From assembly GCF_011040495.1 (NCBI RefSeq), contig NZ_CP049037.1, positions 1,054,001 to 1,118,000 on the forward strand: a stretch of 64,000 nt of DNA. The letters run 5' to 3'. Source of the stretch: Pseudohalocynthiibacter aestuariivivens (GTDB lineage Bacteria; Pseudomonadota; Alphaproteobacteria; Rhodobacterales; Rhodobacteraceae). Shown one piece after another: positions 9,934-19,935 of this stretch. The number at the start of each line of letters is the position of its first letter. Position 1 is the first letter of the stretch. The position numbers and the translations under genes are program-made. The notes beneath the pieces were generated by a model that saw only the letters and a list, made by a program, of their open reading frames with translations, was not told where the DNA came from and made no database searches.

Positions 9934-10635
9934 ATGAAACCACCACTCCGCTTGCATTATGCGCCCGATAACGCTTCGCTGATCATCCGCCTTGCGCTGG
10001 AGGAGTTAGGCTGCGCCTACGAAACTGTACTGGTTGATCGTGCCATCCGGGCACAAGACAGCGCCGATTACCGCAGGATCAATCCAAACGGCCTGATTCC
10101 GGCCATCGAGACACCCCACGGCGCGATTTTCGAGACGGCCGCGATCCTGCTCTGGCTGGATGAAGCCTACCCCGGTGCTCTGGCCCCTTACCCCGGCAAT
10201 CCACGTCGAGGCGATTTCCTGAAATGGCTGATCTTTTTGGCCAACACAGTACACCCCGCGCTCCGCATGACCTTCTACGCTGATAAATACATCGGCCCGG
10301 ATGCAAAGCTGGAGGCCGCGTTGCGCGCCAGAACACAACAGAATATCGCCCGGCACCTGAATACACTAGATGCACATGCGACCGGCACCGTCTTTGGCGC
10401 GCCAGACCCCAGCCTGATCGACCTCTACCTTGCCCCTATGCTGCGCTGGATGGCGCTTTATCCCACAGGGGGCACTGGCTGGTTCGACCTTGGTCAATGG
10501 CCTGCACTATATGCGATCACGCGCTCCATGGACACGCGAGCGAGCACACGGCGCATTGCTGCGCTGGAGGGGCTCGGGCCGACACCATTTTCCGCACCAT
10601 GTCTGGCCGCGCCCCCTGTGGGCAGTGCAACCTGA
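9934..10635 (+). CDS. Glutathione S-transferase family protein
   Basis: Soluble GST-fold protein, 233 aa from the ATG at 9934 (MKPPLRLHYAPDNASLIIRL). The N-terminal thioredoxin-like half contains the cis-Pro NPNGLIPAIETP segment and the ETAAILLWLDE glutathione gamma-glutamyl-binding region. The C-terminal half is helical. The position of a catalytic Ser or Tyr suggests the beta/zeta-like bacterial class, but the substrate is unknown. The upstream in-frame 43 residues are not GST-like and were excluded. It stands alone, next to gor only by proximity. Confidence 0.88.
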   Translation: MKPPLRLHYAPDNASLIIRLALEELGCAYETVLVDRAIRAQDSADYRRINPNGLIPAIETPHGAIFETAAILLWLDEAYPGALAPYPGNPRRGDFLKWLIFLANTVHPALRMTFYADKYIGPDAKLEAALRARTQQNIARHLNTLDAHATGTVFGAPDPSLIDLYLAPMLRWMALYPTGGTGWFDLGQWPALYAITRSMDTRASTRRIAALEGLGPTPFSAPCLAAPPVGSAT

Positions 10636-10795
10636 CATACCAAACCAAAACCGGGACTGACAGTATCAATAGCAAGCGGAGTTCTGATTTGCCATCCGCG
10701 GCAGTATGGCCGACAAAGGATATACAGACCAATCCGATTCCGGGGCAGGGTTGCATGTGCCCACCTCGCATATCGCCCAGACGCGAGGATTTCGC

Positions 10796-12472
10796 ATGAG
10801 CTGGCTTACCCGTTCCGGTCGCCCCCTCCCCCGTTCGATCGTGGAGCAGGCAGACCACGCCCGCGACGATGGTGTGAGCCGTCGCGAATTTTTGGCGCTG
10901 GCCAGCAGCTTTGGTGCCAGTACCGCCACAGCCTATGCAATGTTGGGTTTGCCTGCCCCCGCGCGGGCCGATACCGGGGAATCTGAGCCAAGTGCCGCCA
11001 ACGGCGCGACCGTCCGAATCCAGATGGAAGTCCGGCCTGTCGGCGACCCACGCAGTTTTGATTGGTTTCAGGCCGCCAACGTTACAAGAGGTTGGCTGGA
11101 ATACCTCGTCACGTATGAAAACGACGGCACGTTCCTGCCGCAACTGTTGCAAGATTGGGAAATCAGCCACGACGCCCGCCGTTACACACTGCGCGTACGC
11201 CCCGGCGTAACCTGGAACAATGGTGTTCCATTCACATCGGCTGACGTGGCGCGTAACATCGCGCGTTGGTGCGACAAGAGTGCGCCGGGCAATTCCATGG
11301 CCGGGCGTTTTGCGGTGTTGGTCGATCCCGATACCGGCCAGTTGATCGACGGTGCGATCACGACCCCCGACGATCTGACCGTGATCGCCAACTTGCCCCG
11401 TGCAGACATTTCCTTGATCGCCGGCATGGCCGATTACCCAGCAGCCATTGTGCCCGCCGGGTTCGATCCCGATAACATGATGGAGGCACCAATCGGCACC
11501 GGACCGTATCTGCCTGAACGCGTCACACCTGGCGTAGGTGCGGTCCTGGTGCGCAATGACAGCCACCGGTGGTGGAATACCGGCAACGGTGCATGGATGG
11601 AACGGATCGAATTCATCGATCTGGGCACCGATCCCGCCAGCTATGCCTCCGCCGCCGAAGCCGGTCGGATCGACATGACCCATTCCGTAGAGGGTGATTT
11701 CGTCGAAGTTTTTGGCGGCATGGATGGCTGGGTCGAGAATGATATCATAACAGCCGCCACCATCGTGATCCGCCCCAACCAAAAGGCCGAAGTGGACGGC
11801 ACCACACCCTACGCAGATGTCCGCGTGCGCCGCGCGCTACAACTGGCCATGAGCAACGAAATCCTGTTGGAGCTAGGATACTCTGATCGCGGTATCTTGG
11901 CAGAAAACCACCATATTTCCCCCCTGCATCCCGAATACACGGCCATGCCGCTGCCCGAATACGATCCCGCCGCCGCGCGCGCGCTGATGGCAGAGGCAGG
12001 TATGGCCGATTTCGAACACGAGCTTGTCTCGCTTGACGACAACTGGCGGCGCAACACCGCCGATGCTGCTGCTGCCCTGTTGCGAGATGCGGGCATCAAC
12101 GTACGCCGCACGATCGTGCCCGGCGCGATCTATTGGACCAACTGGATGAATTTCCCCTTCAGTACGACGGATTGGGGCCACCGCCCGCTGGGGGTACAGA
12201 CCTACGCGCTGGCCTATCGCTCTGATGAAGTCTGGAACGAATTTGGCTGGACAAACGCCGAATTCGATGCAGCGTTGGAAGAGGCGTTGGCGACACTCGA
12301 CATCGACAAACGCCGCGCACTGGTCGGTCGCTGTCAGAAACTGCTGCGCGACGAAGGGGTGACAGTACAACCATTTTGGCGCCGCCTGTTCAATCACACC
12401 GTCGAAGGGCTGTCAGGTGGCGAGCACCACATCGGCTTTGAAATCCGGCCCGCCGAATTGCGATGGGTCTGA
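10796..12472 (+). CDS. ABC transporter substrate-binding protein, peptide/opine family (SBP_bac_5), Tat-exported
   Basis: Periplasmic solute receptor of 558 aa. The start at 10796 has a GAGGA ribosome site. The N-terminus has a twin-arginine signal, SRREFLALASSFG (about 34-46), leading to an Ala cleavage region. Family hallmarks are the WEISHDARRYTLRVRPGVTW segment and the VRRALQLAMSNEILL region. No permease or ATPase gene of the Dpp/Opp type is adjacent, so it is an orphan receptor here. The ligand is probably a di/oligopeptide or related amine, which the sequence does not settle. Confidence 0.88.
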   Translation: MSWLTRSGRPLPRSIVEQADHARDDGVSRREFLALASSFGASTATAYAMLGLPAPARADTGESEPSAANGATVRIQMEVRPVGDPRSFDWFQAANVTRGWLEYLVTYENDGTFLPQLLQDWEISHDARRYTLRVRPGVTWNNGVPFTSADVARNIARWCDKSAPGNSMAGRFAVLVDPDTGQLIDGAITTPDDLTVIANLPRADISLIAGMADYPAAIVPAGFDPDNMMEAPIGTGPYLPERVTPGVGAVLVRNDSHRWWNTGNGAWMERIEFIDLGTDPASYASAAEAGRIDMTHSVEGDFVEVFGGMDGWVENDIITAATIVIRPNQKAEVDGTTPYADVRVRRALQLAMSNEILLELGYSDRGILAENHHISPLHPEYTAMPLPEYDPAAARALMAEAGMADFEHELVSLDDNWRRNTADAAAALLRDAGINVRRTIVPGAIYWTNWMNFPFSTTDWGHRPLGVQTYALAYRSDEVWNEFGWTNAEFDAALEEALATLDIDKRRALVGRCQKLLRDEGVTVQPFWRRLFNHTVEGLSGGEHHIGFEIRPAELRWV

Positions 12473-12592
12473 CGGAACTCGCAAACTGACGCATACGTAT
12501 TCTGCTGCCTCCACAGTCAGCACCGCAAATTTGCACAGAAATCCGGCCCAACAGCGATTGCCTGCCCCTGCATTCCGGGCGTAAAGAACCCC

Positions 12593-13834
12593 ATGACCCT
12601 GAATTCCCCCGCTCCATTAGCGACCACACGCACACCGCTCGGTTTTGTCGAGTTCGTGATTCTCATGGCATTCATGGTGTCGATCACCGCGATGGCCACC
12701 GATGTAATGCTACCTGCGTTGGACCGGATCGGCAGCGATCTGGGGGTTTCAGACCCTAATCAGACGCAGCTGGTGATTTCCTCGCTCTTTCTCGGATTCG
12801 CCTTGGGGCAGGCCTTGGCCGGGCCGATGTCGGACAGCTTTGGGCGCAAGCCGGTGATCTATGGCGGTTACGCGATCTTTCTCGTCGGGTGCGCCCTGTC
12901 GCTCTGGGCCCAAAGCTGGGAGGCGATGATCGCCGGGCGCGTGCTGCAAGGGTTCGGAGCCGCCTTTCCACGCATTGTCACGATCGCGTTGGTGCGGGAC
13001 GGTTTTGCCGGACGCGAAATGGCTCGGATCATGTCGGTGGTGATGGCGGTATTCATCCTTGTACCCACGATTGCGCCCGCAGTCGGCCAGTTGGTGCTGG
13101 CCTTCAGCGATTGGCACGCGATGTTCGGCGTACTGATCGCAATGGCCGTCGGCGCATGCGGATGGTTTGCACTGCGCCAGCCCGAGACACTGCCACACGA
13201 TGCGCGTCGGCCCTTTTCCCTACGCAGCATCCAGACCGGTCTGGTTGAAGTTTGCGCCTCTCGCGTCGCAATCGGCTATACCGTGGCGGCCGGGCTGATC
13301 TTTGGTGCGTTCCTGACCTATCTCAGTACAGCACAGCAGATATTTCAGCAGATCTATGATACCGGGCCCCTCTTTGCGCTTTACTTCGCCATGGCAGCAC
13401 TCGCCATTGGCGGCGCCTCGATGGTCAACTCGATGCTGGTGATGCGCCTCGGCATGCGCTCGTTGACGCGCACTGCAATGATCGGAATCGCCATTGCATC
13501 AGCCCTCTTTGCCGGACCCGTAGTGATGTTCGATGGGGTGCCACCCTTCTGGATGTTCATGCTCTGGCTTCTGGTGGTTTTCTTCTGCACCGGCATTCTG
13601 TTCGGCAACCTCAATGCCATCGCGATGGAACCGTTGGGCCATATCGCGGGGCTTGGGGCGGCGCTGGTGGGTTCGGGCACTACATTCATATCGCTGCCAC
13701 TGGCATGGTATCTGGGGCATCTCTTTGACGGCGGCGTTCTTCCACTGATCGGCGGCTTCGGTGTGCTCGCATCAGCTGCACTCGTGGTGATCCTCTGGGC
13801 CGACCGGGACGAGAATGTCGCGCCTGCGGAATAA
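12593..13834 (+). CDS. Bcr/CflA-type MFS multidrug efflux transporter
   Basis: Twelve-helix major facilitator protein of 413 aa. The motif A-like loop GPMSDSFGRKPVIYGG (about 83-98) and the MATDVMLPALDRIG N-terminus are typical of Bcr/CflA drug:H+ antiporters (bicyclomycin, chloramphenicol, sulfonamide). No regulator gene is adjacent. The specific substrate is not predictable. The gene ends 78 bp before serS on the same strand. Confidence 0.9.
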   Translation: MTLNSPAPLATTRTPLGFVEFVILMAFMVSITAMATDVMLPALDRIGSDLGVSDPNQTQLVISSLFLGFALGQALAGPMSDSFGRKPVIYGGYAIFLVGCALSLWAQSWEAMIAGRVLQGFGAAFPRIVTIALVRDGFAGREMARIMSVVMAVFILVPTIAPAVGQLVLAFSDWHAMFGVLIAMAVGACGWFALRQPETLPHDARRPFSLRSIQTGLVEVCASRVAIGYTVAAGLIFGAFLTYLSTAQQIFQQIYDTGPLFALYFAMAALAIGGASMVNSMLVMRLGMRSLTRTAMIGIAIASALFAGPVVMFDGVPPFWMFMLWLLVVFFCTGILFGNLNAIAMEPLGHIAGLGAALVGSGTTFISLPLAWYLGHLFDGGVLPLIGGFGVLASAALVVILWADRDENVAPAE

Positions 13835-13912
13835 TCCGCACCCTACACCCGGCCGCGATTGTGGTGCATAACCCGGCTACCAAGTGATTCACCAAACGCC
13901 GAGGACAGACCT

Positions 13913-15208
13913 ATGCATGACATCCGTGCGATCCGCGAAAATCCTGCCGCCTTTGACGCCGCCCTGACGCGGCGTCCGGGGGTTTCGCCAGTCTCGTCCG
14001 ATATCCTTGCTCTGGATGAAGCGCGCCGCAGCAAGATCGCGGCAGCCGAGCGGGCACAAGCCGACCAGAACAAAGCCTCCAAAGAGGTCGGCGCCGCCAA
14101 GGCCAGCGGCGATGATGCCGAATTCGAAAGGCTTCGCGCGCTCGTCGGCGAGAAGAAGGCCGAAGTGGCCGAAATGCAGACCGAGGCCAAAGCACTCGAT
14201 ACACAGCTATCCGAGATGCTGATGGGCATCCCCAATCTGCCATATGACGACACGCCCGAAGGCGCGGACGAAGCCGACAATGTGGAAATTCACCGCTGGG
14301 GCACACCTCGCACACTCGATTTCGCGCCAAAGGAACATTACGAAATCCCCAGTGTCATTTCCGGCATGGATTTCGAGACCGCAGCCAAGCTGAGCGGGGC
14401 ACGCTTTGTCGTTCTCAGCGGTGCCGTAGCCCGCATTCACCGCGCACTGGCGCAGTTCATGATCAACACCCATATCGACCAGAACGGGCTGACCGAGACA
14501 TGGACGCCTGTGCTGGTGCGCGATGAAATGATGTTGGGCACCGGACAACTGCCCAAGTTCGGCGAGGACAGCTATCGCACCACCAATGGCTGGTGGCTGG
14601 TGCCCACGGCCGAGGTCACCCTGACCAACATCGTGAACGGTATGACCGTGGATGCAGACTATCTTCCACGCCGCTACGTGGCCCACACCCAGTGTTTCCG
14701 CTCGGAAGCGGGCAGCGCCGGGCGCGACACGGCTGGAATGCTGCGGCAGCACCAGTTTGAAAAGGTCGAGATGGTCAGCGTCACGCATCCTGATCACAGC
14801 CGTGACGAGCTGGACCGCATGACCGGCTGCGCCCAAGGCATCCTCGAGGCGCTTGGCCTCGCCTATCGCACCGTCGTGCTGTGTACCGGCGATATGGGGT
14901 TCGGCGCACGGCGTACCCATGACATCGAGGTCTGGTTGCCCGGACAGGATACCTACCGCGAGATCAGCAGCGTGTCGGTCTGCGGCGACTTTCAGGCGCG
15001 TCGGATGAATGCCCGGTTCAAGCCCACCGAAGGTGGCAAACCGCAATTCCTGCACACACTCAACGGGTCGGGACTGGCTGTCGGACGCTGTCTGATTGCC
15101 GTGCTGGAAAACGGACAGCAGGCCGATGGCTCGGTCGTATTGCCAGAGGTGATCCATCCCTATCTGGGCGGAAAATCGACACTGAAGGTCGACGGCACTC
15201 TGGGCTGA
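13913..15208 (+). CDS. serS: Seryl-tRNA synthetase
   Basis: Class II aminoacyl-tRNA synthetase, 431 aa, that charges tRNA-Ser. The start at 13913 ([18 protein letters not shown]) has GAGGA upstream. The N-terminal helical tRNA-binding arm (about 30-105) is followed by the catalytic core with motif 2 ([21 protein letters not shown]) and motif 3 ([17 protein letters not shown]). Length is normal. A perfect hairpin lies just downstream. Confidence 0.96.
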   Translation: MHDIRAIRENPAAFDAALTRRPGVSPVSSDILALDEARRSKIAAAERAQADQNKASKEVGAAKASGDDAEFERLRALVGEKKAEVAEMQTEAKALDTQLSEMLMGIPNLPYDDTPEGADEADNVEIHRWGTPRTLDFAPKEHYEIPSVISGMDFETAAKLSGARFVVLSGAVARIHRALAQFMINTHIDQNGLTETWTPVLVRDEMMLGTGQLPKFGEDSYRTTNGWWLVPTAEVTLTNIVNGMTVDADYLPRRYVAHTQCFRSEAGSAGRDTAGMLRQHQFEKVEMVSVTHPDHSRDELDRMTGCAQGILEALGLAYRTVVLCTGDMGFGARRTHDIEVWLPGQDTYREISSVSVCGDFQARRMNARFKPTEGGKPQFLHTLNGSGLAVGRCLIAVLENGQQADGSVVLPEVIHPYLGGKSTLKVDGTLG

Positions 15209-15230
15209 CGTCCCAACACACGGGATGCCC

Positions 15231-15265
15231 GCATGAGCGGCCAGAATTGACTTTGCCGCTCATGC
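15231..15265 (+). terminator. Hairpin downstream of serS
   Basis: Perfect 11-bp stem GCATGAGCGGC / GCCGCTCATGC with a 13-base loop, 22 bp after the serS stop. The tail ATTAGGTT is only weakly T-rich, so termination may be partial. Confidence 0.6.
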
Positions 15266-15285
15266 ATTAGGTTCTGGCATATGAC

Positions 15286-16017
15286 ATGCCCGACCCCGAC
15301 GAAACGGATCCACCGCCAATGCCCTACCTTGTTTTTCTCGCCGCGCTAAGCTTTGTCGCATCGCCCTTACTGACACCCGGGTTCGGCGGGTTTGAGCCTA
15401 ATCAGTTCCCTGTCCCCCAGAACAACCCGCCAGCACAACCAGCGGGATATGCATTCGCAATCTGGGGATTGATTTATCTGTGGCTGGTTATCGCAACTGG
15501 ATTTCAGATGCTGTGGCGCAAAACGGCCGCCGATTGGGTGTCTATGCGTCCTGCGTTGTTTGCTTCTCTGGCGATTGGTGCATTCTGGCTGCCGGTGGCG
15601 CTAGTCAGCCCTCTTGGGGCTACGGTATTGATATGGGCGATGCAAATCACCGCAGTGCTGGCACTCTGTCGGTGCCCGGATCGTGACGCGGCATTCGCCT
15701 CTGGCCCAGTGGGATTATACGCAGGCTGGCTGACAGCAGCGGCGAGTATATCGCTGGCCCTGATCGGCGCTGGCTGGGGATTCATGACCGGCACAAACGC
15801 CGCCATTCTAGCTTTGGCCATCGCGCTGACCGTGACCCTCGTCGTCATGACACGCCGCGCAACCGCGATTACTTACCCCGTCGGTGTGATCTGGGCACTG
15901 ATCGCGGTGGTCGTCGCGAATTGGGCCGACGGTCCGCAAAGCGTGATCTGGTTCGCCACGGCAGGCGCAGTTGGGATCGCCGCATTTGCCACTGTGACGA
16001 ACTACCGACGCCTCTGA
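15286..16017 (+). CDS. TspO/MBR-related integral membrane protein
   Basis: Very hydrophobic protein of 243 aa with about seven predicted helices. The segment PAGYAFAIWGLIYLWLV near residues 50-66 resembles the conserved region of the longer bacterial proteins annotated as tryptophan-rich sensory (TspO-related) proteins. True short TspO is about 160 aa, so this belongs at best to the extended relatives. Ligand and function are unknown. A second possible start is the ATG at 15319. Confidence 0.65.
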   Translation: MPDPDETDPPPMPYLVFLAALSFVASPLLTPGFGGFEPNQFPVPQNNPPAQPAGYAFAIWGLIYLWLVIATGFQMLWRKTAADWVSMRPALFASLAIGAFWLPVALVSPLGATVLIWAMQITAVLALCRCPDRDAAFASGPVGLYAGWLTAAASISLALIGAGWGFMTGTNAAILALAIALTVTLVVMTRRATAITYPVGVIWALIAVVVANWADGPQSVIWFATAGAVGIAAFATVTNYRRL

Positions 16018-16021
16018 CGCC

Positions 16022-16921
16022 TCACGGGCGGCAGTGCACGATTATAGGCAATTTCACAGTCGCATCGCGGATTACGTGATTGACCTTCGCCACGTATCGC
16101 CATCCGTCCGACGTCTGCACCGTGCGCGCATCGCGAAAGCCGAAATCAGCCGCCACTCGGCGTGGAATTTCGATGCGCGCGTCATGGCCCCATCCTTGTG
16201 TGCCGCGTCCCTTGTCCCCGTCCACACACGCATCCCATGCACGCGCGGCAGTGGGTTTTCCCACGCGGTAGGTCATCGTCACAGGACCCTCACAACGCCC
16301 AATCTGCCCATGATCGGCGCGGCGCAGTTCCGCAATATTACCGTCATCGAAAAAAGCGTACATTTCCATCCGCTCACATTTTGCGCGGCACGCTCCCGGA
16401 GAGGAAATCAGGCCTTCGTCGCATACGCCGTCCAAGCGTTTCGGCGGCTTCGGACGCGGAAAAGAAAACTGATAGCTCCCCGGCACGAACTCGGTCTGGG
16501 TCATTGGTGCGCTGCGGCGCACGATGATCTCCTGCGGGCGTAATACGCGTAACTGCACACGCCCCGGACGCGTGCCGCAGGCGACGGGCCAGCCCGGTGT
16601 GTCGTCTCGGGCAAAGCGCGCGCACAGGTTCACCGGTGCCGTGTTGAACGAATGACGTGCCCCATAGCGTTTAACTGCTTTTTTCTGACCTGTTCCCTTG
16701 GTACTATTTGCCTCGCACTGCCTGCGTCCGAAACGGTCCTTGCTTGTCTCGCGGTGGCCAGCCTTGCAGGTACATTCCCCACGCGCTGCATCCGGTGCCG
16801 TCCCGGCAGCACAACTCCAGACACAGCGACCATCGGTGCGTACCGCTTTGTAGGGACCGTCACACGCCGCCGCGGCGGCACCGGCCCAGAACAGAGCAAT
16901 GGTAAAAATCAAATAACGCAT
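16022..16921 (-). CDS. Cys-rich secreted protein of unknown function
   Basis: I do not recognise the family. The protein has 299 aa from the ATG at 16921, which has GGGAGAAG upstream. A clear Sec signal peptide (MRYLIFTIALFWAGAAAAA) is followed by a Cys-rich N-terminal segment (CDGPY..., CVWSCAAGTAPD, CTCKAGHRE) reminiscent of small EGF-like repeats, then a basic linker and a C-terminal region with further cysteines ending VKLPIIVHCRP. Disulfide-stabilised periplasmic or extracellular location is likely. The gene is convergent with the TspO-like gene and separated from it by 4 bp. Confidence 0.7.
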   Translation of the reverse strand: MRYLIFTIALFWAGAAAAACDGPYKAVRTDGRCVWSCAAGTAPDAARGECTCKAGHRETSKDRFGRRQCEANSTKGTGQKKAVKRYGARHSFNTAPVNLCARFARDDTPGWPVACGTRPGRVQLRVLRPQEIIVRRSAPMTQTEFVPGSYQFSFPRPKPPKRLDGVCDEGLISSPGACRAKCERMEMYAFFDDGNIAELRRADHGQIGRCEGPVTMTYRVGKPTAARAWDACVDGDKGRGTQGWGHDARIEIPRRVAADFGFRDARTVQTSDGWRYVAKVNHVIRDATVKLPIIVHCRP

Positions 16922-17041
16922 TGTCTTCTCCCAAATAACTTTAGGCAATGACGCAAGCGTATACAGAAACCCCGCAGTCTCAAGACACCGGTTTGATATC
17001 TAAGGCTGGATAGTCTCGCCAATCACACGCAGCGCAGCCCC

Positions 17042-18502
17042 CTATCGGGAGTCTGAACCACCCTTACCCAGATGCTTGCGCAAACGCGAAGGAGTGGACT
17101 TTTTCTTGGCCTTGTACGGATTTTTGTCCGACTGACTGCGCAGGTACAAGCGGATCGGCGTGCCCGGCATGTCAAAATCCACGCGCAGACCGTTGACCAG
17201 ATAGCGGGTATAGCTGTCGGGCATTTTGTCCGGGTGGCTACACATCACGACAAATCCGGGCGGGCGCGTCTTGGCTTGGGTCATGTAACGCAGCTTGATC
17301 CGCTTGCCGCCCGGCGCGGGGGGCGGATGCGCCTCCAACATGCCTGTCAGCCAACGGTTCAACTGGGCCGTCGACACCCGCCGGTTCCAGACCTCATGCG
17401 CCTTTTCGACCGCTGCGCGCAGCCGGTCCATGCCCTTGCCCGTCTTGGCAGACACTGTCACCAGCGGTGCGCCGCGCAGCTGTGGCAGCAGACGCTCAAA
17501 GCTTTCACGCAGATCGCGCAGCTTGGCCTGTTTTTCCTGCTCGACGTCCCATTTGTTGACCGCGACGACCACCGCCCGGCCCTCGCGTTCGGCCAGATCG
17601 GCGATGCGCAGATCCTGCTGTTCAAACGGAATCGCTGCATCAAGCAGAACCACCACCACTTCGGCGAACTTTACCGCGCGCAATCCGTCGCCAACACTCA
17701 GCTTTTCCAGCTTCTCCTGCACGCGCGCCTTCTTCCGCATCCCGGCAGTGTCAAAGACGCGCATATGCAACCCGTCCCAATTGACCTGAAGCGAGATCGC
17801 ATCGCGGGTAATCCCGGCCTCAGGACCCGTCAGCAGCCGCTCTTCACCAATGATCTGGTTGATCAGCGTGGATTTTCCTGCGTTCGGTCGTCCCACTACA
17901 GCCACTTGCAATGGCCGCTTTGCGGTGGGGATGCGCGGACCTTCGGGATCATCCTCATCCAGCGTGACATCGGTTTCGGGCGCTTCGGCCTCGGCGCGTT
18001 TGGCATATTCGTCAGCCAGTGGCATCAGGTGTGAATAAAGGTCGTTCAATCCCTCGCCATGTTCTGCCGACAGACGGATCGGCTCGCCCAGACCCAATGC
18101 ATATGCCTCGATCACGCCAGCGTCAGCAGCAGAACCTTCCCCCTTGTTCGCCGCGAGAATCACATGCTTGGCCCGCTTGCGCAGAATCTCGGCAAAAATC
18201 TCGTCGGTCGGCGTCACACCTGCACGGGCATCAATCATAAAGAGACAGATATCGGCCATGTCCACTGCACGCTCGGTCAGCTTACGCATGCGGCCTTGCA
18301 GGCTCTCGTCGGTCGCCTCTTCCAGCCCTGCCGTGTCGATCACGGTAAAGCGCAGATCGCCGAGACGTGCCGCACCTTCGCGCAGGTCGCGCGTGACGCC
18401 GGGCTGGTCATCAACCAGCGCCAGACGTTTACCGACAAGTCGGTTAAAAAGTGTGGACTTGCCCACATTGGGGCGGCCCACGATGGCCAGGCTGAACGTC
18501 AT
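17042..18502 (-). CDS. der: Ribosome biogenesis GTPase Der (EngA)
   Basis: Double-GTPase, 486 aa, required for 50S subunit maturation. Two G domains are visible, with P-loops GRPNVGKST (about 8-16) and GRPNAGKST (about 205-213), DTAG G3 motifs, NKxD-type motifs (AANKGE; VNKWD) and a C-terminal KH-like domain with a basic tail. The first G4 motif reads NKGE rather than NKxD, as in many Der proteins. It follows bamB with a 49-bp gap; yfgM-bamB-der is a conserved order. Confidence 0.96.
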   Translation of the reverse strand: MTFSLAIVGRPNVGKSTLFNRLVGKRLALVDDQPGVTRDLREGAARLGDLRFTVIDTAGLEEATDESLQGRMRKLTERAVDMADICLFMIDARAGVTPTDEIFAEILRKRAKHVILAANKGEGSAADAGVIEAYALGLGEPIRLSAEHGEGLNDLYSHLMPLADEYAKRAEAEAPETDVTLDEDDPEGPRIPTAKRPLQVAVVGRPNAGKSTLINQIIGEERLLTGPEAGITRDAISLQVNWDGLHMRVFDTAGMRKKARVQEKLEKLSVGDGLRAVKFAEVVVVLLDAAIPFEQQDLRIADLAEREGRAVVVAVNKWDVEQEKQAKLRDLRESFERLLPQLRGAPLVTVSAKTGKGMDRLRAAVEKAHEVWNRRVSTAQLNRWLTGMLEAHPPPAPGGKRIKLRYMTQAKTRPPGFVVMCSHPDKMPDSYTRYLVNGLRVDFDMPGTPIRLYLRSQSDKNPYKAKKKSTPSRLRKHLGKGGSDSR

Positions 18503-18551
18503 GTCGCGGCTCCGCAGCGGGTCAGAGCGCTCCTGTTACAGCAAACGCTGC

Positions 18552-19889
18552 TCAACGGAAAGCGTGAAGCGTGCCCTTGGTCGAGACTACGTAAAGCGTC
18601 TGGTTCGCGACCACTGGTGCAGTCGTGGCCCCTCCGGGAACTTCGACCGTGCGCTGCAGCGCGCCCGAGACCGGATCGAAAAACCGCAGCAATCCGTCGT
18701 TGGATGCAACCACCACCTGACCGCCAGCAATCACGGGCCCTTGGTGAGCATAGATTTCGGCCTGCCGACGTGGGCGATCCTTGGTAAAGAAGGGCAGTTT
18801 GGCGCCCCAGATCCGCGTGCCGGTTTCGCCATCCAGTCGGACCAGTTCGTTCCTGTCAGACACAAGGAACAGATCGCCGCCCGCTGGCCAGACAGGCCCC
18901 ATCGGACCCTCATTCGCTGACCAGATACGCGCACCGTTGGCCAGACGGAATGCGGCCATGCGACCCGCGCTGTTGCCGACATAAATGCGATCACCGTCAA
19001 TCACCGGATCGCCGACGACATCGGTAATGCTGGACTGTGCCAGACCATCACGCCGTCCGGCGATCTGTGCATCCCAGAGGCGCAGACCACCCTTGCGGAA
19101 CGCGCCTTGTAACTCCCCAGAGCCAAACGCGAAAACCGCATACTTTTCTGATATGGCAGGTGCCGGACCACCGTGGATGTTGTTAACATCGGGTGTCGCA
19201 GTCAAACGCCACTTGATCCGGCCCGTATCTGTATCCAAAGCCCAAGCAACATCATCGCCCGCCACCAGATAGACCAGATTGCCATAGACAGCCGGGCTGC
19301 CCGTTGCAGTCTGACGCAGTTCCTGTTCCCAGAGTTCGCGGCCCGTCGCAGCATCCAGCGCGGTCAGTCGACCAAAGCCGCTGGATACAAAAACCTTGCC
19401 GTTACTATAGGCCAGACCACCGCCCGAACCGTCGTTGGGCGAATCATTCTCGGGGACCAGATCAACACTCCAGAGCGCCGCCCCGTCTGTGGAATGCGCA
19501 CTGATTTGCGCACTGCTGTCCATGGCAAAGACCCGGCCGCCACCAACCACGGGATCGGCGGTGATGCGGCTGCGTGGTCCGTCGCCAGATCCGATTTTGG
19601 CCGACCACACCAGCTGCGGCGCAGATCTCAGCGCCGGGTGTTGCGGACGCCCTGCTGCCGACCCGGTTGTTTGGGTCCATTCCGTATTGGTTTGCGCAGG
19701 CGGCAGGCTGATCGGTGCGGGGCCGTCACCTGCGGCTGCGTCTGCGATCACCGGCGATGTATCCGCCTCGGCATCGCCCACCACGGCAAAGATATTCTCA
19801 CGCTTGCCCTGCAGGATCGTGTCATTTTCAGAACAGGCCGTCAGCAGCATACCAGCCGCGAGTCCCAGGATCAGTCCGTTACGTTTCAC
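18552..19889 (-). CDS. bamB: Outer-membrane assembly lipoprotein BamB-like PQQ beta-propeller
   Basis: Beta-propeller lipoprotein of 445 aa, probably a subunit of the BAM outer-membrane insertion complex. The GTG at 19889 is preferred: it has GGGGA upstream and gives a lipoprotein signal with lipobox LTAC (lipidated Cys about residue 18). Repeated PQQ-like blades follow (ALDAATGRELWEQEL, ALDTDTGRIKWRL, RLDGETGTRIWGAKL). Sited between yfgM and der, as in Proteobacteria generally. It is longer than E. coli BamB because of an N-terminal linker. Confidence 0.9.
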   Translation of the reverse strand: MKRNGLILGLAAGMLLTACSENDTILQGKRENIFAVVGDAEADTSPVIADAAAGDGPAPISLPPAQTNTEWTQTTGSAAGRPQHPALRSAPQLVWSAKIGSGDGPRSRITADPVVGGGRVFAMDSSAQISAHSTDGAALWSVDLVPENDSPNDGSGGGLAYSNGKVFVSSGFGRLTALDAATGRELWEQELRQTATGSPAVYGNLVYLVAGDDVAWALDTDTGRIKWRLTATPDVNNIHGGPAPAISEKYAVFAFGSGELQGAFRKGGLRLWDAQIAGRRDGLAQSSITDVVGDPVIDGDRIYVGNSAGRMAAFRLANGARIWSANEGPMGPVWPAGGDLFLVSDRNELVRLDGETGTRIWGAKLPFFTKDRPRRQAEIYAHQGPVIAGGQVVVASNDGLLRFFDPVSGALQRTVEVPGGATTAPVVANQTLYVVSTKGTLHAFR

Positions 19890-19935
19890 CAGTTCTGTCC
19901 CCACTTGTCGCAGTTCACCACGCAGATCGCGTGAT

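Noticed and set aside
10517..11782. Long open frame (421 codons) on the minus strand opposite the peptide-binding protein gene
   Set aside because: Fully antisense to a well-supported gene; composition (His/Gly/Asp-rich) is that of a shadow frame in GC-rich DNA.
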